From NCBI GenBank assembly GCA_004554245.1, contig SFND01000018.1, positions 1 to 45,806 of the forward strand: 45,806 nt of DNA, read 5' to 3'. A program made the position numbers and the translations under genes. Positions 9,238-16,785 of this stretch are shown here, piece by piece. This DNA is from Oribacterium sp. Its GTDB lineage: Bacteria; Bacillota_A; Clostridia; Lachnospirales; Lachnospiraceae. The stretch's first letter is position 1; each line of letters starts with the position of its first letter. The notes beneath the pieces are model-generated. The model saw nothing but the letters and a program-made list of their open reading frames with translations, made no database searches and was not told the origin of the DNA.

Positions 9238-11793
9238 TCATTTGCCAGCCCGTGGGACAAGCATGATCCGGTCCATCTCCTCGTCCGGGAGGTATGGCGC
9301 GAGATCCTCGAGTGGCGGGCTGATGATGCTGCCGTCCGGGAGGCGCTTCGCGGCGGACTTCGGGAGGAACTGCTGGGTCAGGGTCACCATGATCTCGCAG
9401 ATGGCCGGGCCGTCGGTCGCGAGGGTCTCTGCGACCGCGTCGTGCAGCTCTTCGTTGTGATGTGCGCGGATGAACGGGAAGCCGTACGCGTGCGCGATCT
9501 TCTCCATGTCCGGGAAGCTCAGGTCCTGGACGCCGCCCATCCCCGAGTCGATGCCAATGCCTACAAGCGGCTCTCCGCGGAAGAGGTTGGTCTGTGTCTG
9601 GCGGATGCTGTGGTAGCCGCCGTTATTGATGACGAAGATCTTGATCGGCAGCTGGTGGCCGATGATCGTCTGGAGCTCCTGCAGGTTCATCTGGATGGAG
9701 CCGTCGCCGGTGAGGACGAGGATGTCATGCTTCTCGTACGCCGGGTAATGCTCGTCGCGTCCGGTCCAGTACGGGTCACGGAGCTCGGCGGCGAGCCGGT
9801 CATCGGCGGATTCATGGAAGGATGGATCCGCAGCCAGTGCCGAATAATCGTGGTCCTGCTGCGCGTCGCCTGCATTGGCATCCGCTGTTTCCCGTGGAAG
9901 CGAGGCGTCCGCGCCGCCGCATGGGGTCGCCTCAACGGAGGCATGCACGGCCACCGCGGCACCGATCGCCGCCGGGAGTCCATAGCCCATCGAGGCGACG
10001 CCGTCCTGCGAGATGAAGCGGGTACCCGGCTTGATGCGGTAGGCCTGTCCGCCCGCCACGCACGGGGAGCCGTTGCCGACGACGGTCACCTGGCCCGGGG
10101 CCGCCTGGTCGGAAAGCTCCTTGATGAGCGCGTAGACATTGGCGAAGGACGCCGGGTCCTCCGGGGACAGCGTCGGATCGCTCGGCGCGAGGTACTCCGG
10201 CAGAATCGTCGGGTAGTTGTCGCGGTAGAACGCACAGGTCGCAAGCCAGCTGAGGCGAGTGCCCTCATTTTTAACATCCTGGCGGGCGAGCTCCGTGTGG
10301 CAAACGCGGAGGGCGTCGTCACGGAGGAGGCCTTCACCGCCCTGGAAGAGCGGGTGCGCCGGGGTGTGGCCGAGGACGTGGAGCTCGCGGAGCAGGCACT
10401 GCAGGAGCTGACGGGCGTCGGCGTGCACGGCGAGGTCACAGTGCACGGACGGCTTCCGAAGCTCCTCCACATCGATGTCGTTCACGATCACGTAGGCGTC
10501 GCGGGCCCAGCTCTTGAAATCGTAGCCGACCTGACGGATGTTGAGGCGGGAGCCAATGCTGAGAATCAGGTCTGCATTCTGTACGGCGAGGTTGCCCGGA
10601 CGGTCACCGCGGCCACCCGGACGGCCGACGTAGAGCGGGTCGTCGCTCGGAATGATGTCCGGACCGTTCCAGCCGACCACGACCGGGATACCGAGGCGAT
10701 GTGCGACTTCCAGGAAGAGCGACTCGGCGCCCGCGATGCGGATGCCGTTGCCCGTATAGAAAATCGGACGACGGCTCGCGCGGATCTTCTCGAGGATGGT
10801 CTGCACCTGCTGCGGATCTACCGGCGGCACGGCCGCCTCACGCTTCGTCGTGTCGGCATCCGCCGGGATACGGTGCGCCACTGCATAAGCCTCGGCCGCC
10901 ACGACGTCCGGGGACGACATCACAGCTGCTGAAGCGGATGCTGCCGGGGCGCTGGCAGCGGTGCTGGTGACGGATGCGCGGTCGACTGCATCAGCCTGAG
11001 CGGAGGTGACGGTTGCATGGTCGACTGCATCAGCCTGCGCGGAGGTGACGGTTGCGTGATCAACGGCATGAGCCTGCGCGGAGGTGACGGTTGCGTGGTC
11101 GACTGCATTGGCCTCGTACGGAGAGCGGGCGAAGGCGTTCCGACAGAGCGGGTAGGCGTCGGATCGCGTGGTGGCGTCCGTGGAGGTAGCCCAGCCGTCG
11201 CCACCAGCTGCGTAATCCGCCGGGTCGAAGCCGATCAGCTCGTCCGTCTCGATAAACTTTCCCTGGATGTCGACCGGGATGTCGAGCCAGCAAGGGCCCG
11301 GGCGGCCGGTCTGACTGAGATAGATGCACTTTTCGAGCGCGTAGCGGACGCGGTACGGGTCCGTCAGCATCTCCGAATACTTCGTCATACAGTCGATAGA
11401 CTTCGTGATATCGAACTCCTGGTCGCCCATCGCGCGGAGGTGGGTGCCATTCTGCTCTTCTGCCCAGCGCGCGGTGTTGTCATAGCGGACCTGGCCGGAG
11501 ATGATCAGCATCGGGATGGAGTCGAGCCAGGCACCAAGCACGCCGGTGATGGCATTGGTGCCGCCCGGGCCGGAGGTCACGCAGAGAAGCGCCGGCCGGT
11601 TGTAGATGCGGGCGTAGCTCTCGGCGGCCATCGCGCAGGCCTGCTCGTGGTGCTGGTAGAGCGTGTGCATGCCCTTCTGGTGGCCGAAGGCGTCGTTCAG
11701 GTGCATGGCACCACCACCGGTCACACTGAAGTTCTGGGTGATGCCGTTTGCGACGAGGGTTTCAGAAATGTAGTTCGCAAGCTTGATTTTCAT
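9238..11793 (-). CDS. ThDP-dependent enzyme, acetolactate-synthase-like, with two large inserts
   Basis: The 851-residue protein has the IlvB-type order: PYR domain with catalytic E50 (HHEQACAMAAESYAR), a central DHS-like domain (VVVGWNGPDIIPSDDPLYVGRPG), and a PP domain with GDGS near 693 and INNGGYHS about 28 residues later, the ThDP/Mg motif. Relatives in polysaccharide clusters (for example YerE) add a two-carbon unit to a keto sugar; beside an epimerase and a C-methyltransferase this is a reasonable guess. Normal length is 550-600; the excess is an insert of about 100 residues after the PYR domain (with a 39-bp tandem repeat) and another of about 60 residues just before the PP motif. ATG start with AGGAGT upstream. 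First gene of the cluster. Confidence 0.87.
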   Translation of the reverse strand: MKIKLANYISETLVANGITQNFSVTGGGAMHLNDAFGHQKGMHTLYQHHEQACAMAAESYARIYNRPALLCVTSGPGGTNAITGVLGAWLDSIPMLIISGQVRYDNTARWAEEQNGTHLRAMGDQEFDITKSIDCMTKYSEMLTDPYRVRYALEKCIYLSQTGRPGPCWLDIPVDIQGKFIETDELIGFDPADYAAGGDGWATSTDATTRSDAYPLCRNAFARSPYEANAVDHATVTSAQAHAVDHATVTSAQADAVDHATVTSAQADAVDRASVTSTAASAPAASASAAVMSSPDVVAAEAYAVAHRIPADADTTKREAAVPPVDPQQVQTILEKIRASRRPIFYTGNGIRIAGAESLFLEVAHRLGIPVVVGWNGPDIIPSDDPLYVGRPGGRGDRPGNLAVQNADLILSIGSRLNIRQVGYDFKSWARDAYVIVNDIDVEELRKPSVHCDLAVHADARQLLQCLLRELHVLGHTPAHPLFQGGEGLLRDDALRVCHTELARQDVKNEGTRLSWLATCAFYRDNYPTILPEYLAPSDPTLSPEDPASFANVYALIKELSDQAAPGQVTVVGNGSPCVAGGQAYRIKPGTRFISQDGVASMGYGLPAAIGAAVAVHASVEATPCGGADASLPRETADANAGDAQQDHDYSALAADPSFHESADDRLAAELRDPYWTGRDEHYPAYEKHDILVLTGDGSIQMNLQELQTIIGHQLPIKIFVINNGGYHSIRQTQTNLFRGEPLVGIGIDSGMGGVQDLSFPDMEKIAHAYGFPFIRAHHNEELHDAVAETLATDGPAICEIMVTLTQQFLPKSAAKRLPDGSIISPPLEDLAPYLPDEEMDRIMLVPRAGK
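10981..11112. repeat. 39-bp tandem repeat inside the ThDP gene
   Basis: Copies lie at 10981-11019, 11020-11058 and 11059-11097, with a partial fourth copy. The unit is 13 codons and encodes repeats around AVDHATVTSAQA. It lies in the linker insert between the PYR and central domains. Because the unit is a multiple of three, copy-number change keeps the frame. The last partial copy carries TGCATTGGC where the others have TGCATCAGC. Confidence 0.9.
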
Positions 11794-11963
11794 TACTTAC
11801 TCCTGCTTTTTGTGAGGAGTGCGACTCCTCGTGATGTAGTTTATTTCGAGGTCGTGCGTCGACCGTGCAGCCACGCGCATAACCATGATATTCGGTGAAA
11901 GATCGAGGCCGGGTGTTCACGTTCCGGACGACTGCATTGGCCTCATGTGAGCGGCGGTCTCGA

Positions 11964-12170
11964 CGACTGCGCGGGGCTCGGAAATGCGGTGTTTCGGGCG
12001 ACCGCACGGGGCTCGGAAATGCGGTGTTTCGGGCGACTGCACGGGGCTCGGAAATGCGGTGTTTCGGGCGACCGCACGGACATCGAAAAAGTCACGTTCG
12101 GACGACGGCATGGAGCCGAAAAAGTGGCGTCCCGGGCAACGGCTCGGGAATCGGAAAAGCGGTCTTTCTA
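11964..12170. repeat. 34/35-bp tandem repeat, six copies, upstream of the ThDP operon
   Basis: Three near-identical 35-bp copies (11964-11998, 11999-12033, 12034-12068; core CTCGGAAATGCGGTGTTTCG) are followed by three diverged 34-bp copies (12069-12102, 12103-12136, 12137-12170). There are no spacers, so this is a minisatellite, not CRISPR. It begins about 170 bp before the ThDP start codon. Short peptides readable through it are a by-product of the repeat. A further imperfect duplication of about 30 bp (12212 and 12244, 32-bp period) follows. 12270-12480 shows nothing I can name. Confidence 0.9.
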
Positions 12171-12485
12171 GACTTTCTATTGTACTAGTTCACGGGAAGC
12201 GGCGCAAGGGGCCAGGGGATGAAGGACAGTAAGGCTCCAGAGGACAGGGGACGAAGGCCAGTAAGGGGCGCGCCGATGAGTTACCGTTCTAACGTACTTA
12301 AGTCAAGGTGTGGCTGGGCGGACAGTAACACCGAGGATGAGGGCGATAAGAGTGAGATACGATGGATATCCCGATGAGAAGCATTCAAACGCAGCAGACA
12401 GAAGCGAACCTCGCAGGCTCCACGATCGAGTTCGCGAAGAAACATCCAGGAGCAGCTGAAAGAAACATCACTCTCAGCATGGCCA

Positions 12486-12631
12486 GACTGCCTGACGGCT
12501 GGACTGTCGTACCCGTATCTATTTACCGTAAACGATAAGTTCTTGCTTTCCGACTGCCTGACGGCTGGACGCATCAACCCGGCTAAATATGATCGCCGGT
12601 ACCTTGCTTTCCGACTGCCTGACGGCTGGAC
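12486..12631. repeat. Short interspersed repeat with CRISPR-like spacing, three copies
   Basis: GACTGCCTGACGGCTGGAC occurs at 12486, 12552 and 12613. The last two copies share ten more bases upstream, giving a 29-bp repeat (12542-12570, 12603-12631) separated by 32 bp. Copies 1 and 3 are followed by the same 16 bases (TGTCGTACCCGTATCT), which argues for duplication rather than spacer acquisition. No cas gene is in the window. Confidence 0.7.
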
Positions 12632-12654
12632 TGTCGTACCCGTATCTAATTTGG

Positions 12655-13065
12655 ATCGAATTTCAGAATAGTGGATATACTTTTTGCCTAAAATGTTTGA
12701 ATACGAATGCAAACTATCCAATTACTGGCATATTTAAAAATAATGGATATTAAAGTCTTTGTTTCGTAAGAGAGTTCTGCTCTCTGGTATCCATCTTTAA
12801 AAAAAGATGGATTATTGGATATGCACCCACAGAAATTCTTCTCTGAAGGGAAAAATCTATATCCATTATTTCAGAAGGCAAGGTTTATTGGATAGTACGC
12901 TTATAAACGCCTGCCGGATTTTGAAGAAAACTATCCAATACATGTCATATTTTGAAATCGTGGATATTCACGCTCCTCTCAGGAAAATGATAAAAAATGT
13001 TAAAAATAACCACAATTTCAAAAAGCGCCACTTATTGGATAGTAACATCGATTTCCGTTAATTTC
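12655..13065. repeat. AT-rich repeat island 2
   Basis: This is the same family as island 1. The core element at 12884-13057 (plus orientation) begins TTATTGGATAGTACGCTTAT. TATTGGATAGT (12886-12896) pairs perfectly with ACTATCCAATA near 12930. GTGGATATT and GGATAGT follow. Degenerate motif copies fill 12660-12800. A frame from 12807 to 13061 is open, and part of it resembles the frame in island 1, but there is no start signal I trust. Confidence 0.8.
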
Positions 13066-13091
13066 GGACGCTGCGCCAAAGAAATATCCGG

Positions 13092-13254
13092 CAGTGCCTA
13101 CGTCGAGTGTCACTAGTGCGCGCGAAACAGATCGCTGATCGGAGATTGCGGACAGCGCCTTCGTCGAGCGCCGCTAGTGCGCGCGAGACAGATCGCTGAT
13201 CGGAGATTGCAGACAGTGCCTTCGTCGAGCGCCGCTAATGCACGCGGGCCAGAT
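13092..13254. repeat. 61-bp tandem repeat that includes the 3' end of the ureohydrolase-like gene
   Basis: Copies lie at 13092-13152, 13153-13213 and 13214-13254 (partial). The right-hand copy contains the gene's last codons and stop (LARVH-stop). The downstream copies encode a near-identical tail and stop (LSRAH-stop), so the end of the gene has been duplicated beyond its own stop codon. Confidence 0.88.
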
Positions 13255-14617
13255 AGTGCTCGAGGAGGCGGCGGTTTACGCCGTCACTTCGACGGAGGTC
13301 GCGGGTGTCGTCGAGGAGGCGACGGCAGGCATTGTAGGCGGGTTCGCCGCAGATGTCGACGCCGAGGATATGGATGTCGGGGCCCATGGCGAAGCGGTCG
13401 AGCTCGTGCCGGAATTCTGCTTCGGTCATGATGCCCTGGTCCCAGTTGGTGCGCAGCACTTTTCGCGAGAGGACGTCCTTATCGATGGAGATGTAGACCG
13501 GGAGGTGGAGCGCGTCGAGAAGGTGTGGAAGCTCGCGCGCGACGCGACCATCCAGGATGTCATCCTCTGTGAAGCAGCAGACGCGGACAGGTGCGGATGC
13601 GCATGGACGCTGACCGTCGGCTTCCCGGCGCACGGTTGCAGTTGAGCGAGGGGGCTGATCGTTGGCTTCCCGGCGCACGAATGTCCAGCTGTGGGATGCA
13701 TAATCCGCCGCTGATACGTAGAATGGCCGAGCTGCCGCCGATACGCGGGGAGGGTGATTTGCGGCTGAAGCGAGAGGCGGCTGACCCGCGGCTGAAGCGT
13801 GGGTCGCCTGATCTGCGGTCTTCCGCCGTTCAGTTGCTGTTTCGGACATGTTTTCATCGCTGAAGCTGTCTTCATCCGCGAGACTCTGCAGCTCACGTTC
13901 GATGATGTCGGCCTGGGCACATTCAGGGCCAATGATGAGGACGGCGCGGCAGTGGCTGTTTCGGAGGAGAACGTCGCGGATCCAGGAGCCGCAGCTCATG
14001 AGGCCAGGGAAGACGGGTTTTCGGAGATCGACGTGATGGTCATAAACGACGAGTGCGAAGTCTTCGCTGATTTTTTCGCACCAGAAGCGCGTGAGGTAAT
14101 GGAAGTTGCCGTTGTCAAGGAAATGGATGCCGCGTGCCGGGAAGTCCGCGATGCGACGACGGATTTCATCCGCGGCGGCATCGTCGCAGAAGCCAGTGGT
14201 ACCGGACAGCGTGGTGAAATCGAGGATGCTCGGAGTGAACGGCGAAGACGGCGTGCGCGCGACCGTGGCCGACATGCACCGCGGTGATATAGTTTGCGCG
14301 CACGCGGGGCTGCCAGAGACGATGAACGACGCGCAAGATGCTGCTCGTACAGGTGCGGAGTCGCCGGAGCCTGCAGCCCGCGCGGTTGCAGGGCCGCTGG
14401 ATGTTGCGAGCGACATGGGGCGGTCGAACGGCGCGCCAGATGCAGCCCGTGCGTTTGCAAGGCCGCTGGATGCTGCGAGCGATACGGGCGCGGGGCCACT
14501 GAGGGGCGTGAACGATGCTTCACAGCTGCGGGATGTGCTGCTCTTCTGCTCTGAAATATAGAACGTTTCGTCTTCGTAGATGTGCGTGAAGTTCATGATG
14601 ACGACGGGATCCTGCAT
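13235..14617 (-). CDS. Arginase/agmatinase-superfamily (ureohydrolase-like) protein with two long inserts
   Basis: The 460-residue protein has the ureohydrolase metal-site pattern in diverged form: GNFHYL (H173), VVYDHHVDL (D193, H195, D197) and ISIDKDVLSR (two Asp near 375). These would hold a binuclear Mn centre that hydrolyses a guanidino or related C-N bond. The usual GGxH and SxDxDxxDP motifs are altered, so the substrate is uncertain. Two large Ala/Ser/Pro/Arg-rich inserts (about 25-130 and 252-345) make up nearly half the protein; without them it would be about 260-280 residues. The ATG at 14617 has AAGGAGG 7 nt upstream. It stands alone between gene-free stretches, and its 3' end is tandemly duplicated downstream. 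Confidence 0.75.
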   Translation of the reverse strand: MQDPVVIMNFTHIYEDETFYISEQKSSTSRSCEASFTPLSGPAPVSLAASSGLANARAASGAPFDRPMSLATSSGPATARAAGSGDSAPVRAASCASFIVSGSPACAQTISPRCMSATVARTPSSPFTPSILDFTTLSGTTGFCDDAAADEIRRRIADFPARGIHFLDNGNFHYLTRFWCEKISEDFALVVYDHHVDLRKPVFPGLMSCGSWIRDVLLRNSHCRAVLIIGPECAQADIIERELQSLADEDSFSDENMSETATERRKTADQATHASAAGQPPLASAANHPPRVSAAARPFYVSAADYASHSWTFVRREANDQPPRSTATVRREADGQRPCASAPVRVCCFTEDDILDGRVARELPHLLDALHLPVYISIDKDVLSRKVLRTNWDQGIMTEAEFRHELDRFAMGPDIHILGVDICGEPAYNACRRLLDDTRDLRRSDGVNRRLLEHYLARVH

Positions 14618-14748
14618 GTGCCTGCCTCCTTTTCGCGTTTATGCGGACGGGTGCCTGTGTCGAGGGCACCTGCATTGGCCACTGAAACGGTGGCTTTTAA
14701 AACTGTATTTTACTCGGTCGGGGATGTGGGTGCAAGTGTGCTGCGGGT

Positions 14749-14784
14749 CAAAAAAAGAGCGTTGCGATGAGACGCAAAGCTCTT
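14749..14784 (-). terminator. Rho-independent terminator after the TSUP transporter gene
   Basis: AAGAGC-TTGCG pairs with CGCAA-GCTCTT (14755-14784). On the minus strand a run of seven T follows. It lies about 130 nt past the transporter stop, beyond the duplicated 3' end. Confidence 0.85.
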
Positions 14785-14854
14785 AAGATGCATAGGATCT
14801 TTTCAGTAGCCCGGATGTGGGAAATGGCACACGGACGGTCGACGCTGCATGCTG

Positions 14855-14944
14855 CTTCGAAGGTGCCTCATAGGATGTACTCGCTGACAACCTTCATGCC
14901 TTCGAAGATGCCTTACAGGATATACTCGCTGACGACCTTGATGG
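14855..14944. repeat. 45-bp tandem duplication of the 3' end of the TSUP gene
   Basis: Copies lie at 14855-14899 and 14900-14944. The right copy contains the true gene end (KVVSEYIL-stop). The left copy, just past the stop, encodes MKVVSEYIL-stop with synonymous changes and a different stop codon. Confidence 0.88.
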
Positions 14945-15680
14945 CGAGGAGAACGAGTACGACGAGGATCGACGGGCGAACGATTTTCATACCGTTTTTC
15001 ATCATGAGGCCGGCGCCGATGTAGTTACCGATCATATTGCAGATGGCGCACGGGATGCCGATCAGGAAGACGGTCTGGCCGTGCAGGATGAAGATCACGA
15101 GGGAGGTGATGTTCGTCGTCAGATTGATGACCTTCGTCTGGCCGTTGGCGGTTTTGATGCCAAGCTTCGCGAAGACGGTGAAGGCGATGATGAGGAAGGT
15201 GCCGGTGCCTGGGCCGTAGAAGCCATCATAGAAGCCGATGATGAGCGCGGCGAGGATGGCGGTCACGTACACTTTCGGGGTGTCCGTCTGCGCTTCTTCG
15301 ACATTGTCGTGAAAGATGTGGCGGTTCAGGACGATGAAGGCGGTCACGGGCAGGACGACGAGGAGGATCGTGACGAGGACCTGCTCCGGGATGAGGAGGC
15401 TGATCCGGGCACCGATCGAGGAGCCGATGACGGCGGCGACGATGGACGGAATGGCGAGCTTCCAGTTGACGAGGCCTTCGCGGATGAAACGAACGGTCGC
15501 GACGGTGGTGCCACAGCAGCTGGAAAGCTTGTTGGTGCCGATGGCGTAATGCGCCGGGAGGCCGGCGAGCAGATAGGCCGGAAGGGAAATCAGACCGCCA
15601 CCTCCGCCGATGGCGTCGACAAGACCGGCGAGAAATATAAGCGGACAACAGATAAGATAGGTCAGAAATGTGATGTGCAT
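14913..15680 (-). CDS. TSUP family membrane transporter (TauE/SafE type)
   Basis: From the ATG at 15680 this is a 255-residue integral membrane protein of normal family length. It has the glycine-rich start of TauE/SafE proteins (GLVDAIGGGGGLIS near residue 18) and TNKL-SSCCGTTVATVRF, followed by hydrophobic segments and a half-repeat (GFYDGFYGPGTGTF). The family moves sulfite, sulfoacetate or other organic anions across the membrane; the substrate is not readable here. A frame extends upstream to 15905 but is extremely GC-rich, Ala/Pro/Arg-rich and has no good ribosome binding site. The chosen start has CGAGGT about 9 nt upstream. Transcribed alone, with its own terminator. Confidence 0.85.
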   Translation of the reverse strand: MHITFLTYLICCPLIFLAGLVDAIGGGGGLISLPAYLLAGLPAHYAIGTNKLSSCCGTTVATVRFIREGLVNWKLAIPSIVAAVIGSSIGARISLLIPEQVLVTILLVVLPVTAFIVLNRHIFHDNVEEAQTDTPKVYVTAILAALIIGFYDGFYGPGTGTFLIIAFTVFAKLGIKTANGQTKVINLTTNITSLVIFILHGQTVFLIGIPCAICNMIGNYIGAGLMMKNGMKIVRPSILVVLVLLAIKVVSEYIL

Positions 15681-15905
15681 AGTGATGGTACCTCGGTGTG
15701 TGGTGGGCATGGCAGGCGCGACTGCGGTGGGCGCGGCGGGCGGCAGCGCGGGCGGCAGGCGTGATGCGGGCGGCGGGCTCAGCGGCCGCAGTGCGGGGCG
15801 GGCAGCGGCGCGGGGCGGCGACGCGGGTGCGGTGCGGGCGGCGCGGCGGGCGCAGCAAGCGGAGCCATACAGGTTCCGGTCGTCTGCATTGGCGCAGCTG
15901 AGCAT
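15681..15905. other. GC-rich low-complexity leader upstream of the TSUP gene
   Basis: The stretch is dominated by GCGGGCGGC-type microsatellite sequence (strongest 15715-15850), ending in TGCATTGGC at 15885. It is open in frame with the transporter from 15905, so a translated Ala/Arg/Pro-rich extension cannot be excluded. It resembles in composition the inserts seen in nearby proteins. Confidence 0.5.
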
Positions 15906-15999
15906 GCCTGAATAATGATGTTCATGTTATACTTTTCTCTTCGCAAGCGCAAGTCCTGAAATGAATATGATCTCTATATCTGAAATGAATATGATTTCT

Positions 16000-16400
16000 A
16001 TATGCGGTGGTTGGAGAGCGAGCGGCCATCTAGCCAATATTGGATGCGACGGCCAACTATCCAATATATGACGATTTTTCAAAAGATAGTTATGATTTTC
16101 AGGTTGAAAAAGGATTTATCCTGGGAAATTATCCACTTCGGTGCTTTTTCGAAATTACTGGATATAGTAGCTGCTAATTCAGAAAGCCTGCTCTTCTTTG
16201 AATAACCACTATTATAAAATGTCACGATTATTAGATACTTATTCCTTGAAATCAAATCAATCATCACCCAAAACACTATCGGTTATTTTTCTAAAAGCAC
16301 TTTTCTAGATAGTACGCTTATATGCGTATGTTCTTTTTTTCGAAAAAATATCCAAAATATAGGCTTTTCAAAAATAGTGGATGATTTATTAAACTGCCAG
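16000..16400. repeat. AT-rich repeat island 3
   Basis: Third member of the island family. The core (plus orientation, about 16303-16385) has GATAGTACGCTTATATGCGT, then AATATCC at the same 39-nt spacing as the other islands, then AAAATAGTGGAT. Degenerate motif copies (CTATCCAATATATG near 16049, TTACTGGATATAG near 16156) lie to the left. No gene can be supported between 15906 and 16785. Confidence 0.78.
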
Positions 16401-16631
16401 GTGGTAGATGGATCCGAGACAACAAGTTCGGACGATTTCGAAGCAGTGACATAATCGTAAGTAATACCGCAGGCAGCTGTTAAAAGCAAATATAGTCCGT
16501 TTGTCGACCTTGTCAAAAGCAAGGACTTATATTACGATACAGATATACAAAACGACGGATTTTTTTAAGAACGCATGCAGTTATTCTATACAAGCTATAG
16601 GCACAGCATATACTTTACACTGATTTCTGCT

Positions 16632-16746
16632 CTTTACTTTCTGCCTTCTGAATTTTGATTTCAGGATTCTAATTTCGTCGTTGCTTCTTTTCAGAATTCT
16701 GATTTCATCGTTGTTTGATTTCAGAATTCTGATTTCGTTGTTGCCG
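16632..16746. repeat. 30-bp tandem repeat just upstream of the RecQ-like gene
   Basis: About 3.5 copies with an exact 30-bp period (CAGGATTCT at 16662, CAGAATTCT at 16692 and 16722) share the core CAGAATTCTGATTTC. They end about 40 bp before the start codon, in the leader. The antisense reading (EIRILK repeats) is a by-product of the period being a multiple of three. Confidence 0.88.
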
Positions 16747-16785
16747 TCATGATTATTATATTCCGAGCGAAAGGAACTACTCGAA

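Noticed and set aside
9442..10932. Plus-strand open frame of 496 codons
   Set aside because: Antisense to the ThDP gene, with no recognisable domain and no ribosome binding site.
11964..12170. CRISPR array or integron-like cassette repeats
   Set aside because: The units abut directly with no spacers, so it is a minisatellite.
12486..12631. CRISPR array
   Set aside because: Only three copies, uneven spacing, shared sequence after copies 1 and 3, and no cas genes in the window.
12281..12721. Minus-strand open frame of 146 codons
   Set aside because: It runs through the three short repeats (AVRQS-type peptides) and part of the AT island; no ribosome binding site and no domain.
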